From Vulcanisaeta souniana JCM 11219 (GTDB taxonomy: Archaea > Thermoproteota > Thermoprotei > Thermoproteales > Thermocladiaceae), in assembly GCF_026000775.1 (NCBI RefSeq), contig NZ_AP026830.1, positions 1,759,056-1,823,055 of the forward strand: a stretch of 64,000 nt of DNA, written 5' to 3'. Numbering within the stretch: the stretch's first letter is position 1; every line of letters begins with the position of its first letter. Below the pieces are notes generated by a model. That model did no database searches and was not told where the DNA came from. It saw only the letters and a program-made list of their open reading frames with translations. Shown here in pieces: positions 1-7,862 of the stretch. The position numbers were made by a program, and so were the translations under genes.

Positions 1-558
1 AGTGCCTACACTGACAGGTAACCCGAAGTAATCCCTAACCTTCTTCACATCCTCGTCCTTAGCATCAGGACTTAGTAGAACGCCTCTGTCATTTGCCACA
101 GCTATTGAGCCCACCAGGTATGTACCGCAGATCTCATCGATAATAACCTCGGTACCCAATGTATCCCTTATTAAATTAATGAATTCCTTCTCAATTATTG
201 GCGACACAACGGTCTTTTTATTATTCGTTAGTATTAGGTTGGCGATTGCTGTATACCTTGTACGTATTACCGACACCCTGAACCCACCCTTTTCCAACTC
301 ATTAATTTCCTCCTCAGTCACTATACTCGGTATCAATACGCCATTGTCATTACCCACGATGAAAATCCCGATCAATGGTGACTTTGCCAATGATGCCTTA
401 ACTACCGTAGTACCCAGGGTATCCCTTATGGAATTAATCACCTTGTCTGGGACGTCCATGGGTACCACAGTGAATGCGTTATTTGTAAATATGTAGACGC
501 CTATTGTTGAGGCCCCGTAAATACTTAATGGCGCCACTTCAAACCTACGCTTACTCAT
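1..558 (-). CDS. Translation initiation factor aIF6 (partial, C-terminus outside window)
   Basis: Archaeal initiation factor 6, which binds the large ribosomal subunit and prevents premature joining of subunits. The ATG is at 558 and the frame stays open to base 1, giving 186 residues; the C-terminus lies outside the window. The sequence shows the repeated IF6 unit: blocks of the type 'S(I/L)RDTLGT' recur, each followed by a hydrophobic strand and 'N(D)(N/R)GVL(I/L)', as expected for the five-fold pseudosymmetric IF6 fold. The protein starts with MSKRRFEVAP followed by a short strand. It is transcribed in the same direction as the radical SAM gene that follows on the map, after a 40 bp gap. 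Confidence 0.9.
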   Translation of the reverse strand, partial: MSKRRFEVAPLSIYGASTIGVYIFTNNAFTVVPMDVPDKVINSIRDTLGTTVVKASLAKSPLIGIFIVGNDNGVLIPSIVTEEEINELEKGGFRVSVIRTRYTAIANLILTNNKKTVVSPIIEKEFINLIRDTLGTEVIIDEICGTYLVGSIAVANDRGVLLSPDAKDEDVKKVRDYFGLPVSVGT

Positions 559-598
559 TCCTGGTCAGTATATTTACCCGTTTAATAACTATTATGGG

Positions 599-2152
599 TT
601 AACCTATGTGCTGAGTCGGAAGATCTATGCCAACTTCCTTAACATACCTAAGGAGCATTGACTTAAGATTGCCCTCATCAATACCTGGAATCCTTATGTG
701 GCTCCAGGGTAGTTCACTGTTAAGGGATTTCCATGAATATACATACCTACTAAGTAAACCCTCATACTTCCTAAGCAGCCTCCTCCAGGAACCCCTATCT
801 AGGCTCGTTAATGACGCCTCAAATATCAAGTCGCTAATATCCCTGTCCCCGAGTGATAGTAATGCCTGAACCTTGGCATCAAACGCACTATATGTTGAGA
901 ACCCGGTGTATGTATGTATTTCCCTCAAGGCCTTAACTCGGTCATTGATTACATCATCACCAGCCATGGGTAGCCATTGCAATGGTGTATGGGGTTTAGG
1001 TACCCATGGATTAACCGAGAGTGAGAACTTAATACCTAGCCTACGGAGCCTTAGTAATAGGTTGGTTATTGAATTTATATCATCATAAATTTCGCCGGGC
1101 AACCCAACCATGAAGTATAATTTTAAGTGATTAATACCAGCGTCTATCGCGTCCATGGCAACCCTGGCAATATCGTCATCTGAAAATCCCTTGCCCAACG
1201 CCCTCCTTAGTCTCTCGCTTGATTCTGGCGCTATTGTAAGGACCTTTTGACCGCCCCCCGCAATTAACCTAATGGCATCTCTATCCAATGAGTCAACGCG
1301 TAAAGACGGGGAGGAAACACTTAACCCTAGGTCATTTACGAGGAAATTCATTAACTCCTTAAAACCTGGGTGATCAGTTACGGAGAGACCCACCAACGTT
1401 ACCCCATTAACTAACTTCCTATCCCTATTTACATCCCTAAGAATTAAGTCCTTAATTGCAGTAACATCGGCAAATCTAACTGGTCTACTAACGAAACCCT
1501 CCATACAGAATAGGCAACTCCTCGGGCAACCCCTCATAACCTCAAGGACAGCTAGGTTATTAAATAATGATTTAGCGCCGCCGTAACTTAACTCAATTGC
1601 AGTATCATGAACCAATTTTATTGAGTATGATAAATCCCTTACGAAAGCCTTAGTTACGGTATGCTTACCAAGCGACGGGACGTAAAAACCCACTAAGTTA
1701 GCGTACTCCTCAATATTCTTACCATATTCCATATAATAATCAATGAGCGTAGGGATTAATACCTCGGCATCTCCAATGAGTATTATGTCAGCGAAGGACG
1801 ACATGGGTTCAGGATTTGCCATTAGTGTTGGCCCACCCATTACTATTAATGGGTCGTTGGCGGTCCTTTGAAAACCAAATGGATTTATACCACTTACCTC
1901 CATCATTTTTAATATACGTGGGTAATCAAGTTCATAATGCACAGAGAATATAACAATGTCAAAGTCCCTAAGTTGCTTTGTTATAGATCTACCGTCATTG
2001 CCCATGAATACGAAATCCGTGTATACATTTGAATACTCACCCAGTATTTTCCTGATTATGTGTATGGATAATGATTGAAGCGCTATTCTGGCGGTTGACG
2101 GGTATGCAATGGCTACCCTAATCATTCCTTTTCTGTACGCTTTGCTGTACAT
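599..2152 (-). CDS. B12-binding-type radical SAM protein
   Basis: A 517-residue radical SAM enzyme of unknown substrate. Residues 10-140 look like the cobalamin-binding-type Rossmann domain found in front of many radical SAM proteins (alternating strands with 'IVIFSVHYELDYP' and 'VMGGPTLMANPEP'), although no canonical DxHxxG motif is visible, so B12 binding is doubtful. The 4Fe-4S/SAM motif is C209-x3-C213-x2-C216 (CPRSCLFC), followed by a TIM-barrel-like region with a GLPGE motif. An alternative start at Met10 (base 2125) fits the fold equally well. It lies 4 bp after the preceding minus-strand gene, so the two are probably co-transcribed. The reaction cannot be named from sequence. Confidence 0.8.
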   Translation of the reverse strand: MYSKAYRKGMIRVAIAYPSTARIALQSLSIHIIRKILGEYSNVYTDFVFMGNDGRSITKQLRDFDIVIFSVHYELDYPRILKMMEVSGINPFGFQRTANDPLIVMGGPTLMANPEPMSSFADIILIGDAEVLIPTLIDYYMEYGKNIEEYANLVGFYVPSLGKHTVTKAFVRDLSYSIKLVHDTAIELSYGGAKSLFNNLAVLEVMRGCPRSCLFCMEGFVSRPVRFADVTAIKDLILRDVNRDRKLVNGVTLVGLSVTDHPGFKELMNFLVNDLGLSVSSPSLRVDSLDRDAIRLIAGGGQKVLTIAPESSERLRRALGKGFSDDDIARVAMDAIDAGINHLKLYFMVGLPGEIYDDINSITNLLLRLRRLGIKFSLSVNPWVPKPHTPLQWLPMAGDDVINDRVKALREIHTYTGFSTYSAFDAKVQALLSLGDRDISDLIFEASLTSLDRGSWRRLLRKYEGLLSRYVYSWKSLNSELPWSHIRIPGIDEGNLKSMLLRYVKEVGIDLPTQHIG

Positions 2153-2156
2153 ACCT

Positions 2157-2837
2157 CTATGGTGTTCCTTGGTATGGTTGTGATGGATTTATCCTAATCC
2201 TAAGGATGACAAGTGGTTGTTTTGAATCCTTTATCTCCATTATCTTCCTCAGTATCCTTAGTCGTATTTTCGTTATGTTGGTTGTTAATAGTTTTAGGAA
2301 TTCGTCCTTTCCATATTCATTGATTGCCTCACTGAAGGCCGTCCTTAGTATGAAGTCCGAAACAACATCAAGGCTACAGATCTCGTTTTGCTTCATAAGT
2401 TCGATCACTATTTCCTTACGTAACCTCTCGATTAACTTTTTTGGTACATTATTAAGCACATCATCGATATTAACCATGGTACTTAAATTCTCACTGGTCT
2501 CCTTCTGCTCATTCTCATTGAACACTAGCCTAACCCTTTGTCTCCACTTAACCACCCACCAATTGAACCATTCATCAACAATCCTAGTTATGAATTCCTC
2601 GTTTTTAAAGATCATTTTGCACAACTCAAACGAAGCATTCTCATCATTCGCATTAATTAAACCAAGCCTATACAGGAGGTAATACCTTAAATCCTGATAT
2701 GCATAGCTAATAAGGAATTCCTGCTCATTTTGATCTAAGTCCCAAGATAGGGAATCAATCCGTTGCTGAATCATGGAGGCTATTTTTCTCTCACCAAAGC
2801 CTTCCCTGCAGGCCGTTTCAATATCAAAATACTCCAC
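2157..2837 (-). CDS. Unrecognised 226-aa protein
   Basis: I do not recognise this protein. It is largely helical and charged, rich in Glu, Lys, Asn and Ile, with a Trp-rich segment (WFNWWVVKW) near residue 95 and a hydrophobic C-terminal strand 'PLVILRIRI' before a short polar tail. There is no signal peptide or membrane segment. It sits 4 bp upstream of the radical SAM gene on the same strand and probably shares its transcript. The DNA is more AT-rich than the neighbouring housekeeping genes. It could be an archaeal replication or repair accessory protein, but nothing in the sequence proves it. Confidence 0.6.
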   Translation of the reverse strand: MEYFDIETACREGFGERKIASMIQQRIDSLSWDLDQNEQEFLISYAYQDLRYYLLYRLGLINANDENASFELCKMIFKNEEFITRIVDEWFNWWVVKWRQRVRLVFNENEQKETSENLSTMVNIDDVLNNVPKKLIERLRKEIVIELMKQNEICSLDVVSDFILRTAFSEAINEYGKDEFLKLLTTNITKIRLRILRKIMEIKDSKQPLVILRIRINPSQPYQGTP

Positions 2838-2895
2838 AAAAACCCCACTTGTACATTATTTTACTTGGTATTTAAACATTTGGTTCATGTTATGT

Positions 2896-3714
2896 TTAAA
2901 TACGACTAAATAATTTATTTATGTCCATAAATTCATGAAGAATTTTTAAAATTACAAATAAATTAGGCAAAGAGTTGTACCACCTATTACCGAGGTAATT
3001 GACCACGTAGGAAAGACATCCAGGACACAATAACCAATTGGGCTCCCTATTACCATAATTAACATTCAACAGTAATAGACCATACGGCGACGCAGGAGGA
3101 ACAGGCCTTTTAACCTTGAATTCTATTAAATCCCTCAGTTCATCGATTGATAGGGTGCCAAGCCCAACCATCCTAATCGCATTAACAATCTTCCTAATCA
3201 TCTTATTCCTGAACCCCCTGCCAGTAATAATAAGCACTAGGTAATCACCATACCTCTCAATATTAACACCGTTTATCATCACTGTGGTCGGCACACCCCT
3301 CTCCTTAACCTGGAAATTCGACAGGTCATGAACACCCACAAACAATTCCGCCGCACCCTTCATTAAATCAACATCCTCATAAAGCCAGGGCATTACGTAA
3401 ATATACGTCCTAGAAACCGCAATCTTCGCATTGAATTCATCATTTACCTCAGCCCATGCCCAAACCCTTAAACCATGCGGTAACCTCGAGTTTAACATCC
3501 CTGGTGTCAACTTATGACCATCAGAGAATTGTATCGAGACCACATTACCAACGGCACTAACCCCAGGGTCAGTCCTAGATGCCTTACTCAGTGTGAAGTC
3601 CTTTACAAATCGTCTAATTGCCCTCCGTAGATAATACTCAATTGATCCAGTATTACCTGTAAACCCATTAAATAGGGAACCATCATAGAACACCTTGAAT
3701 GCAATCGTAACCAT
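2896..3714 (-). CDS. truA: tRNA pseudouridine synthase, TruA family
   Basis: Converts uridines of the tRNA anticodon stem-loop to pseudouridine. The TruA signature is clear: an N-terminal strand with 'FKVFYDGSLFNGF', then 'SRTDPGVSA' with the likely catalytic Asp at residue 49. Further on is the second-domain hallmark 'GRGFRNKMIRKIVNAI', followed by 'PVPPASPYGLLLL'. I place the start at ATG 3714 because TruA proteins begin directly before this first strand. An upstream in-frame ATG at 3804 would add 30 unrelated residues and overlap the TusA gene. Encoded length is 272 residues, slightly longer than many TruA proteins. Confidence 0.85.
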   Translation of the reverse strand: MVTIAFKVFYDGSLFNGFTGNTGSIEYYLRRAIRRFVKDFTLSKASRTDPGVSAVGNVVSIQFSDGHKLTPGMLNSRLPHGLRVWAWAEVNDEFNAKIAVSRTYIYVMPWLYEDVDLMKGAAELFVGVHDLSNFQVKERGVPTTVMINGVNIERYGDYLVLIITGRGFRNKMIRKIVNAIRMVGLGTLSIDELRDLIEFKVKRPVPPASPYGLLLLNVNYGNREPNWLLCPGCLSYVVNYLGNRWYNSLPNLFVILKILHEFMDINKLFSRI

Positions 3715-3778
3715 TAAAAGGATTGTAACCTGTGGTATTAAAACTGTACTGTATTTGAGCAATGGGATAGTGGTGATA

Positions 3779-4015
3779 TTAGGAAATTTCATGGGACTTT
3801 GCAACGACTATTCTATAATTATTCTCATCCAATTGCACTGTCTCCTTAATTTCCACATTAAGTATCCTCAAAACCCTCTGTAGCATCATAAAGCATATGA
3901 AGTCATCAGTGAGTATTGTTAATACGGATCCAATCTCCGCCTTGGATATTGCGTTGGATACCACGTTTATCGGTGTTGGGCATTGAAGTCCCCTAACATC
4001 AATTGTGCTGTCCAT
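3779..4015 (-). CDS. TusA/SirA-family sulfur carrier (first copy)
   Basis: A 78-residue TusA/SirA-type protein. The family carries sulfur as a persulfide on a single Cys. The signature is complete: 'DVRGLQCPTP' with the CPxP Cys at residue 12, then a beta-alpha-beta-alpha-beta pattern ending in a strand with 'RIVVAK'. It is the downstream-most gene of the minus-strand cluster with the SelD-like fusion (gap about 155 bp), the second TusA and DsrE, which suggests a persulfide relay. Family membership is firm; the acceptor (tRNA thiolation, molybdopterin, or cytoplasmic sulfur oxidation) is not shown by the sequence. Confidence 0.85.
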   Translation of the reverse strand: MDSTIDVRGLQCPTPINVVSNAISKAEIGSVLTILTDDFICFMMLQRVLRILNVEIKETVQLDENNYRIVVAKSHEIS

Positions 4016-4170
4016 ACTTCATGGCCTAGCATTAATATTTACTTAAATTAAATATGATTATATGCACATTTTTAATAAACAAGATAGACTTAAAAAGCTG
4101 ATCTGTGGAACCAGGTTATTTAATTAGGAATGGAAAGAAACAACACAATGCCATACGGCACCTATTTTCA

Positions 4171-5910
4171 TTACCTTACCTCAAAATCAACAAATTCACC
4201 ATTGTATTGCCTAACTACGTAATTAATCATATCAACACTGCCGACAGGGCTTGACCTAATCCATTCAATAAGTGCCATTGCGTCCTCTCTACATCCCTCA
4301 ATCACAACCTCCACAGAACCATCAGGCAAATTCCTGACATACCCAGTCAGACCAAAGGACAGGGCTTGCCTACGTAGTGTTGGTCTAAAGCCAACGCCTT
4401 GTACATCACCAAAAACCCTAGCCTCAACCCTAACCTTCTCGCACCTAACCTGCTGTCTCCTTAAACTTCTCAATACATCAATATCCATCGTTAACTTCAT
4501 TAATAAAGACTTACTTGTAATGTATTTTGTTATGTAATCAGGTACAAAGAGTCTCCCTGTTCCCTTGCCTATGACATCACCAATAACCATGGGTTGTGTA
4601 CCCTCAATTCCCCTTAAATCCTTAATTATTGAGTCAATAACGTCTTTGCTGGCCACTATGGCTATTGCGCCGTTTGTACCTGCCGTGGCATCAGTAATTA
4701 TGTAATGCCCAGCGGCAAAGCTTGCGATCTCGGGGGAAATCAGTGGTATATTGTGTAGGGCAATGTCCACATTGGCCTGCTCCGCTAATTCCTTAAACAC
4801 GAATATGCCAGGTCCTGATATATCTATTGTACCTGCTATGTGCTCGTCATCCTTAAATGACTCACCGAGCTCGGGTAGGTATTTATTCAATACCTTGGCT
4901 ATTTCGATATTAGGTCTTGAGAGAGTTTCCATTATTTTAACCTTCAATTTCTCAAGTTCATCAATACCCATGACATCACGTTCCAATTCATCCATTAATG
5001 ATTCATCTACGTGCGCCGTCAGATACGTAGAAATAATTGAAAGTTCACCAAACGGCCTAGTAACGAGAACCTTAAAGCCAGCCTTAACATTATCGTAAAA
5101 CATCGGTGGTTCCTTATCCAATAACCCAACAACGGTGGCACCCATTAGTAGGTAATTAACCCTTGGTTGCGGAACATCAGAATCTAATTGAAAGTTCCAT
5201 TTACCACTGAACTCCCTATAGTTATTCATCAACTTCTCCCTTAACTCCTCAATTGGCGCATCATAGACTGGGTATATCGTTATATCCCTATAGACGCCCT
5301 TTATGAACAGGTCATTCAATGCATTGCTTACGGCAGTAGCCACCTGCCTATAACTGCCTGGGTCCTCCGTTGGGTCAATTATTTGTATAGTATCATTATT
5401 AGCCAATAAATATTCATTACCTGTCCTTGTACCTATGAAATCAATTAGGGCGAATTCAGCCTTCTCCCTGGTCGAAACTATTGAGTGACCCTTACCAATC
5501 CTAATCTTAGTTGGCGAAGTCCCCAATTGCCTGTATAGGCTTATTATTGAGCCCGCGAATTCCCTTGGCGATGATGCACGTGCCTGATGCACCTGCAGTA
5601 GTAGTAATGCTGTTGATGGGTTGATTTTTGTCAGTTCATCCTTATTTATATTATTGCCATCTATGTTATATATTCTCCTTGTCAATGAATAGTCACCATT
5701 GCTCCTTAATACGGCTACGTCCTCCCTGGGTTGAATCTCTATGTTAAGCTTGGCTATTTCATTACCAACCAATGAGAGTGCCGGGTATAGTATATCGTAT
5801 AAATCAACCTTAACCGAACAGCCAATGGCAAGTGATAGCAGGTTAATACCTAATCCCAGGTACTTATCTAACCTCTCCCTGAAGTCCCTAATCCTCTCAT
5901 TACTCAACAT
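4171..5910 (-). CDS. SelD-like AIR-synthase-related protein fused to acylphosphatase
   Basis: A two-domain protein. About 480 residues resemble selenophosphate synthetase and related AIR-synthase-fold ATPases: an Asp/Pro-rich strand 'IIDPTEDPGSYRQVATAVSN' followed by 'ALNDLF', like the SelD/PurM segment before 'ALSDxYAMG', and later 'IDISGPGIFVF', like the 'TDVTGFGL' block. The N-terminal Cys/Sec-Lys pair of true SelD is not evident. The last 90 residues are an acylphosphatase domain with 'VFGDVQGVGFRP' (catalytic Arg) and 'GYVRNLPDGSVEVV' (catalytic Asn). The start is ATG 5910, 2 bp after the TusA stop, with a GGTGAT ribosome site; a longer start at 5943 would overlap TusA. The context suggests a role in sulfur or selenium activation. 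True selenophosphate synthesis is unproven. Confidence 0.75.
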   Translation of the reverse strand: MLSNERIRDFRERLDKYLGLGINLLSLAIGCSVKVDLYDILYPALSLVGNEIAKLNIEIQPREDVAVLRSNGDYSLTRRIYNIDGNNINKDELTKINPSTALLLLQVHQARASSPREFAGSIISLYRQLGTSPTKIRIGKGHSIVSTREKAEFALIDFIGTRTGNEYLLANNDTIQIIDPTEDPGSYRQVATAVSNALNDLFIKGVYRDITIYPVYDAPIEELREKLMNNYREFSGKWNFQLDSDVPQPRVNYLLMGATVVGLLDKEPPMFYDNVKAGFKVLVTRPFGELSIISTYLTAHVDESLMDELERDVMGIDELEKLKVKIMETLSRPNIEIAKVLNKYLPELGESFKDDEHIAGTIDISGPGIFVFKELAEQANVDIALHNIPLISPEIASFAAGHYIITDATAGTNGAIAIVASKDVIDSIIKDLRGIEGTQPMVIGDVIGKGTGRLFVPDYITKYITSKSLLMKLTMDIDVLRSLRRQQVRCEKVRVEARVFGDVQGVGFRPTLRRQALSFGLTGYVRNLPDGSVEVVIEGCREDAMALIEWIRSSPVGSVDMINYVVRQYNGEFVDFEVR

Positions 5911-5912
5911 GA

Positions 5913-6149
5913 TCACCGCTTCCTGACCACAATCCTCCAGCAATTACCCTCCTGCCTAACCTCAAGTACTTCATGACCAAGTTTCCTAATTGCCGCTGGA
6001 ACATTATCGCAACTCGCTGGGTTATCAACGAGAACCTCCATTACCGAACCACTACTTAGATCCTTAATCGCCTTTAGTGTGAATACCTGCGGGTATGGAC
6101 AGGCATAGCCCCTGGCGTCCAATATGTATCTGTCATTATTTACCTTCAT
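5913..6149 (-). CDS. TusA/SirA-family sulfur carrier (second copy)
   Basis: The second TusA-like protein of the cluster. With the start at 6149 it has 78 residues, and the persulfide Cys (motif CPYP) is at residue 17 after 'LDARGYA'. The C-terminus has the expected strand 'CWRIVVRKR'. The frame is open to an ATG at 6227 (26 more residues), but the extension has no TusA counterpart. A TATA-like TATATAAAG at about 6179-6187 fits transcription starting just before 6149, so I prefer the shorter form. It ends 2 bp before the SelD-like start, so the two are tightly coupled. The two TusA copies differ enough to have separate partners. Confidence 0.8.
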   Translation of the reverse strand: MKVNNDRYILDARGYACPYPQVFTLKAIKDLSSGSVMEVLVDNPASCDNVPAAIRKLGHEVLEVRQEGNCWRIVVRKR

Positions 6150-6221
6150 GAGTTTCACAGCAGTACTATTGACGTACACTTTATATAGCATTAAATCAGT
6201 GCTGTTTTTGCACAGTTTAGT

Positions 6222-6240
6222 ATTCATTTAAATTTAAATA
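6222..6240 (-). promoter_or_regulatory. AT-rich element shared with the ArsR-type gene (copy 1)
   Basis: Read on the minus strand this is TATTTAAATTTAAATGAAT, lying in the gap between the DsrE-like gene and the second TusA gene. The same 19 bases occur at 6957-6975 on the plus strand, upstream of the ArsR-type regulator. A nearby TTTGAATAA word also accompanies both copies. It could be a TATA element of the TusA promoter, a regulator site, or both. Confidence 0.45.
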
Positions 6241-6253
6241 AATTTATTCAAAT

Positions 6254-6688
6254 TCACAGCGAGACCGACTTATCACACCACTCAAGCAGCTCAATGTACT
6301 TACCAATCATGACCAACTCATCTACGATGCCCAGGAAATCACCCAAGCCAACCTTAATACCAGCCAACTCAAAGGGCTGGGTACAGACATAAACCCTTAC
6401 ACTGCCAATCTCCTTGGCTTGCCTAATCATCTCATACCACTTGAAGAATCTACCATTAATAACGGCATTATTATATCCACTAACAACATTATTAATCAAC
6501 CCACTCAGTGCGGGATCACCGCTGTAATTGCTGATCTTATCAGCATAATCCTTAAGGAAAGCAAAGGATGCCGATTGCGTGGCATATATTGCTACATCAT
6601 GACCCATACTCACTGCGCCAAGGACTATCGTGCCTAATGCAAGCAACTTATCCAATGCCGAACTAGTGATTAAAATCAATATCTTCAT
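6254..6688 (-). CDS. DsrE-family protein
   Basis: A 144-residue DsrE/DsrF-like protein, a family of sulfur-handling proteins that often pass sulfur to or from TusA. It starts with the typical strand 'MKILILITSS' and has a central single Cys in 'VYVCTQPFELAGI', the likely persulfide site, and a C-terminal helix with a further Cys. The frame is open to a GTG at 6703, but a TATA-like box (TTAAATA near 6721-6728) puts transcription start after that codon, so ATG 6688 is preferred. It lies upstream of the second TusA on the same strand, with an AT-rich 104 bp gap to the preferred TusA start. Confidence 0.75.
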   Translation of the reverse strand: MKILILITSSALDKLLALGTIVLGAVSMGHDVAIYATQSASFAFLKDYADKISNYSGDPALSGLINNVVSGYNNAVINGRFFKWYEMIRQAKEIGSVRVYVCTQPFELAGIKVGLGDFLGIVDELVMIGKYIELLEWCDKSVSL

Positions 6689-6817
6689 TGCCGAACCACT
6701 CACCCTCCATAGATAGGGGCTATTTAAGGCAAGGGGAATTATGCAATCTCTACACGGTAAAAATGCAGTAGGTAGGTATAAATTTTAAAGGGGGCACTGA
6801 TTGAGCTTAATTAATGC

Positions 6818-6913
6818 CTATTCCTTATCTTGTACCTCTTGTTTGTTCTTATCCTCAGTCTTCATATCCTCCTTACTCTTCTTCTTGGTCGTGTAAGGAC
6901 TTGGCATACACAT
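6818..6913 (-). CDS. Possible 31-aa lysine-rich small protein
   Basis: A short ORF in the gap between the DsrE-like and ArsR-type genes, reading MCMPSPYTTKKKSKEDM and continuing with mainly Lys, Glu and Asp to a stop at 6818. Support is mainly its promoter: a TTATAA box at 6944-6949 would start transcription near 6920, a few bases before the ATG at 6913. Composition (about a third Lys, plus acidic residues) suggests a disordered peptide. No family is recognised, and it may be non-coding. A shorter start at 6907 is possible. Confidence 0.35.
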   Translation of the reverse strand: MCMPSPYTTKKKSKEDMKTEDKNKQEVQDKE

Positions 6914-6956
6914 ATTTGGTCAGTAAGCGATAAATGCATATGCTTATAAATGTTTC

Positions 6957-6975
6957 TATTTAAATTTAAATGAAT
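6957..6975 (+). promoter_or_regulatory. AT-rich element shared with the TusA/SelD promoter (copy 2)
   Basis: Exact 19-base match (TATTTAAATTTAAATGAAT) to the element in front of the second TusA gene. It is in the divergent gap between the sulfur cluster and the ArsR-type regulator, 80-100 bp before the regulator's start. Its position suits autoregulation plus control of the sulfur cluster, but in an AT-rich gap chance similarity is possible. Confidence 0.4.
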
Positions 6976-7054
6976 TAATTTGAATAAAAATAAATATAAA
7001 TACATTGTTATGCATATAATTAAGCATTTAAACTAATCCATGATCTAAGCCTTA

Positions 7055-7495
7055 ATGATGGTAGTTAGTGAACTCCTTAAAGACTTAATAATACCCTTCC
7101 TAGCACTACTCGTGGGCAAGATGAGCGATGATGATTTAGCAAATAATGATAGAATGAGCGATAATACGCCCTCTGATGGAGTGATACATACATGCCCCAT
7201 GTACGCAAGAATTAGGTGGTTACTCGTTGAATCAAGGGGTGGCCCCATAAGGTCTAAGATATTGTTACTACTCAGGGAGAGACCAACCAATATCAATAGG
7301 ATTGCTAAGGAATTGAACATGGACTATAAAACAATTAAGCACCACCTGGAACTACTTGAGAAGAACGGCCTAGTTCAAAGACTTGGCTTGAAGTATGGGG
7401 ATGTTTATTTCATTAATGATAATGCCTATAAGCACTGGGATGAGTTGTATGTTCTAGTTAAGGAGAGTTTAAAACTGGATTCTAACTCTCGGTAA
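7055..7495 (+). CDS. ArsR-type winged-helix transcription regulator
   Basis: A 146-residue DNA-binding regulator. The ArsR-like winged helix is in the second half: 'ARIRWLLVE', 'RSKILLLLRERPTNINRIAKELN' (split here by a turn) and the recognition helix 'MDYKTIKHHLELLEKNGLV', then the wing 'YGDVYFIND'. In front is a hydrophobic stretch (residues 7-20) and a Cys just before the first helix, possibly for sensing. TTTAAA at 7027-7032 lies 26 bp before the ATG, fitting a leaderless transcript. It is divergent from the TusA/SelD/DsrE cluster and is its most likely local regulator (inference). Its 3' end overlaps the convergent gene by 14 bp. Confidence 0.75.
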   Translation: MMVVSELLKDLIIPFLALLVGKMSDDDLANNDRMSDNTPSDGVIHTCPMYARIRWLLVESRGGPIRSKILLLLRERPTNINRIAKELNMDYKTIKHHLELLEKNGLVQRLGLKYGDVYFINDNAYKHWDELYVLVKESLKLDSNSR

Positions 7496-7862
7496 CCACA
7501 TCAAATTGAAACCCACCAATACTAAGCAGACCATCACTAATCATCTTAAGCTTAACGAAATCCAACGCATCCATTAATTCACTACTTACCTCATACTCAA
7601 CATCAAAGCTCATGCATTCGCCAGGATTTAACTGAAACATCTTACTCTCAACGGACTTGTTACTCACCATAATATCATTACTAATCAACGCTATGTAAGT
7701 GATGTAATTCTCGAGATTTGTCCTCGTGAACGGCCCACCATACCTTAACCTCACTCTCAAAGTCCTTCCCTCATTATTGCACAGCCTTACTGAACCAGGA
7801 TACTTGGCTCTCCCATTTACGTCCCTAGTTACGTAAATTAGGTACCTATGAAACACCCGCAT
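7482..7862 (-). CDS. Unrecognised small protein at the end of the cbs cluster
   Basis: A 126-residue protein with no recognised family. It has alternating strands (for example 'RTLRVRLRYGG' and 'CMSFDVEYEV') that suggest a soluble beta-sandwich, and no signal peptide. It overlaps the end of the CbsB-like gene by 17 bp, so it is translationally coupled and probably belongs to the same operon. In Sulfolobus the cbsAB-soxLN cluster also carries an extra small gene (odsN); equivalence is only a positional guess. I chose ATG 7862, preceded by GGTGATGG; ATGs at 7868 and 7871 are alternatives. Confidence 0.6.
   Translation of the reverse strand: MRVFHRYLIYVTRDVNGRAKYPGSVRLCNNEGRTLRVRLRYGGPFTRTNLENYITYIALISNDIMVSNKSVESKMFQLNPGECMSFDVEYEVSSELMDALDFVKLKMISDGLLSIGGFQFDVVTES

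Noticed and set aside
4171-5943. Longer start (5943) for the SelD-like fusion
   Set aside because: It would overlap the TusA coding end; ATG 5910 has a GGTGAT ribosome site and starts 2 bp after the TusA stop.
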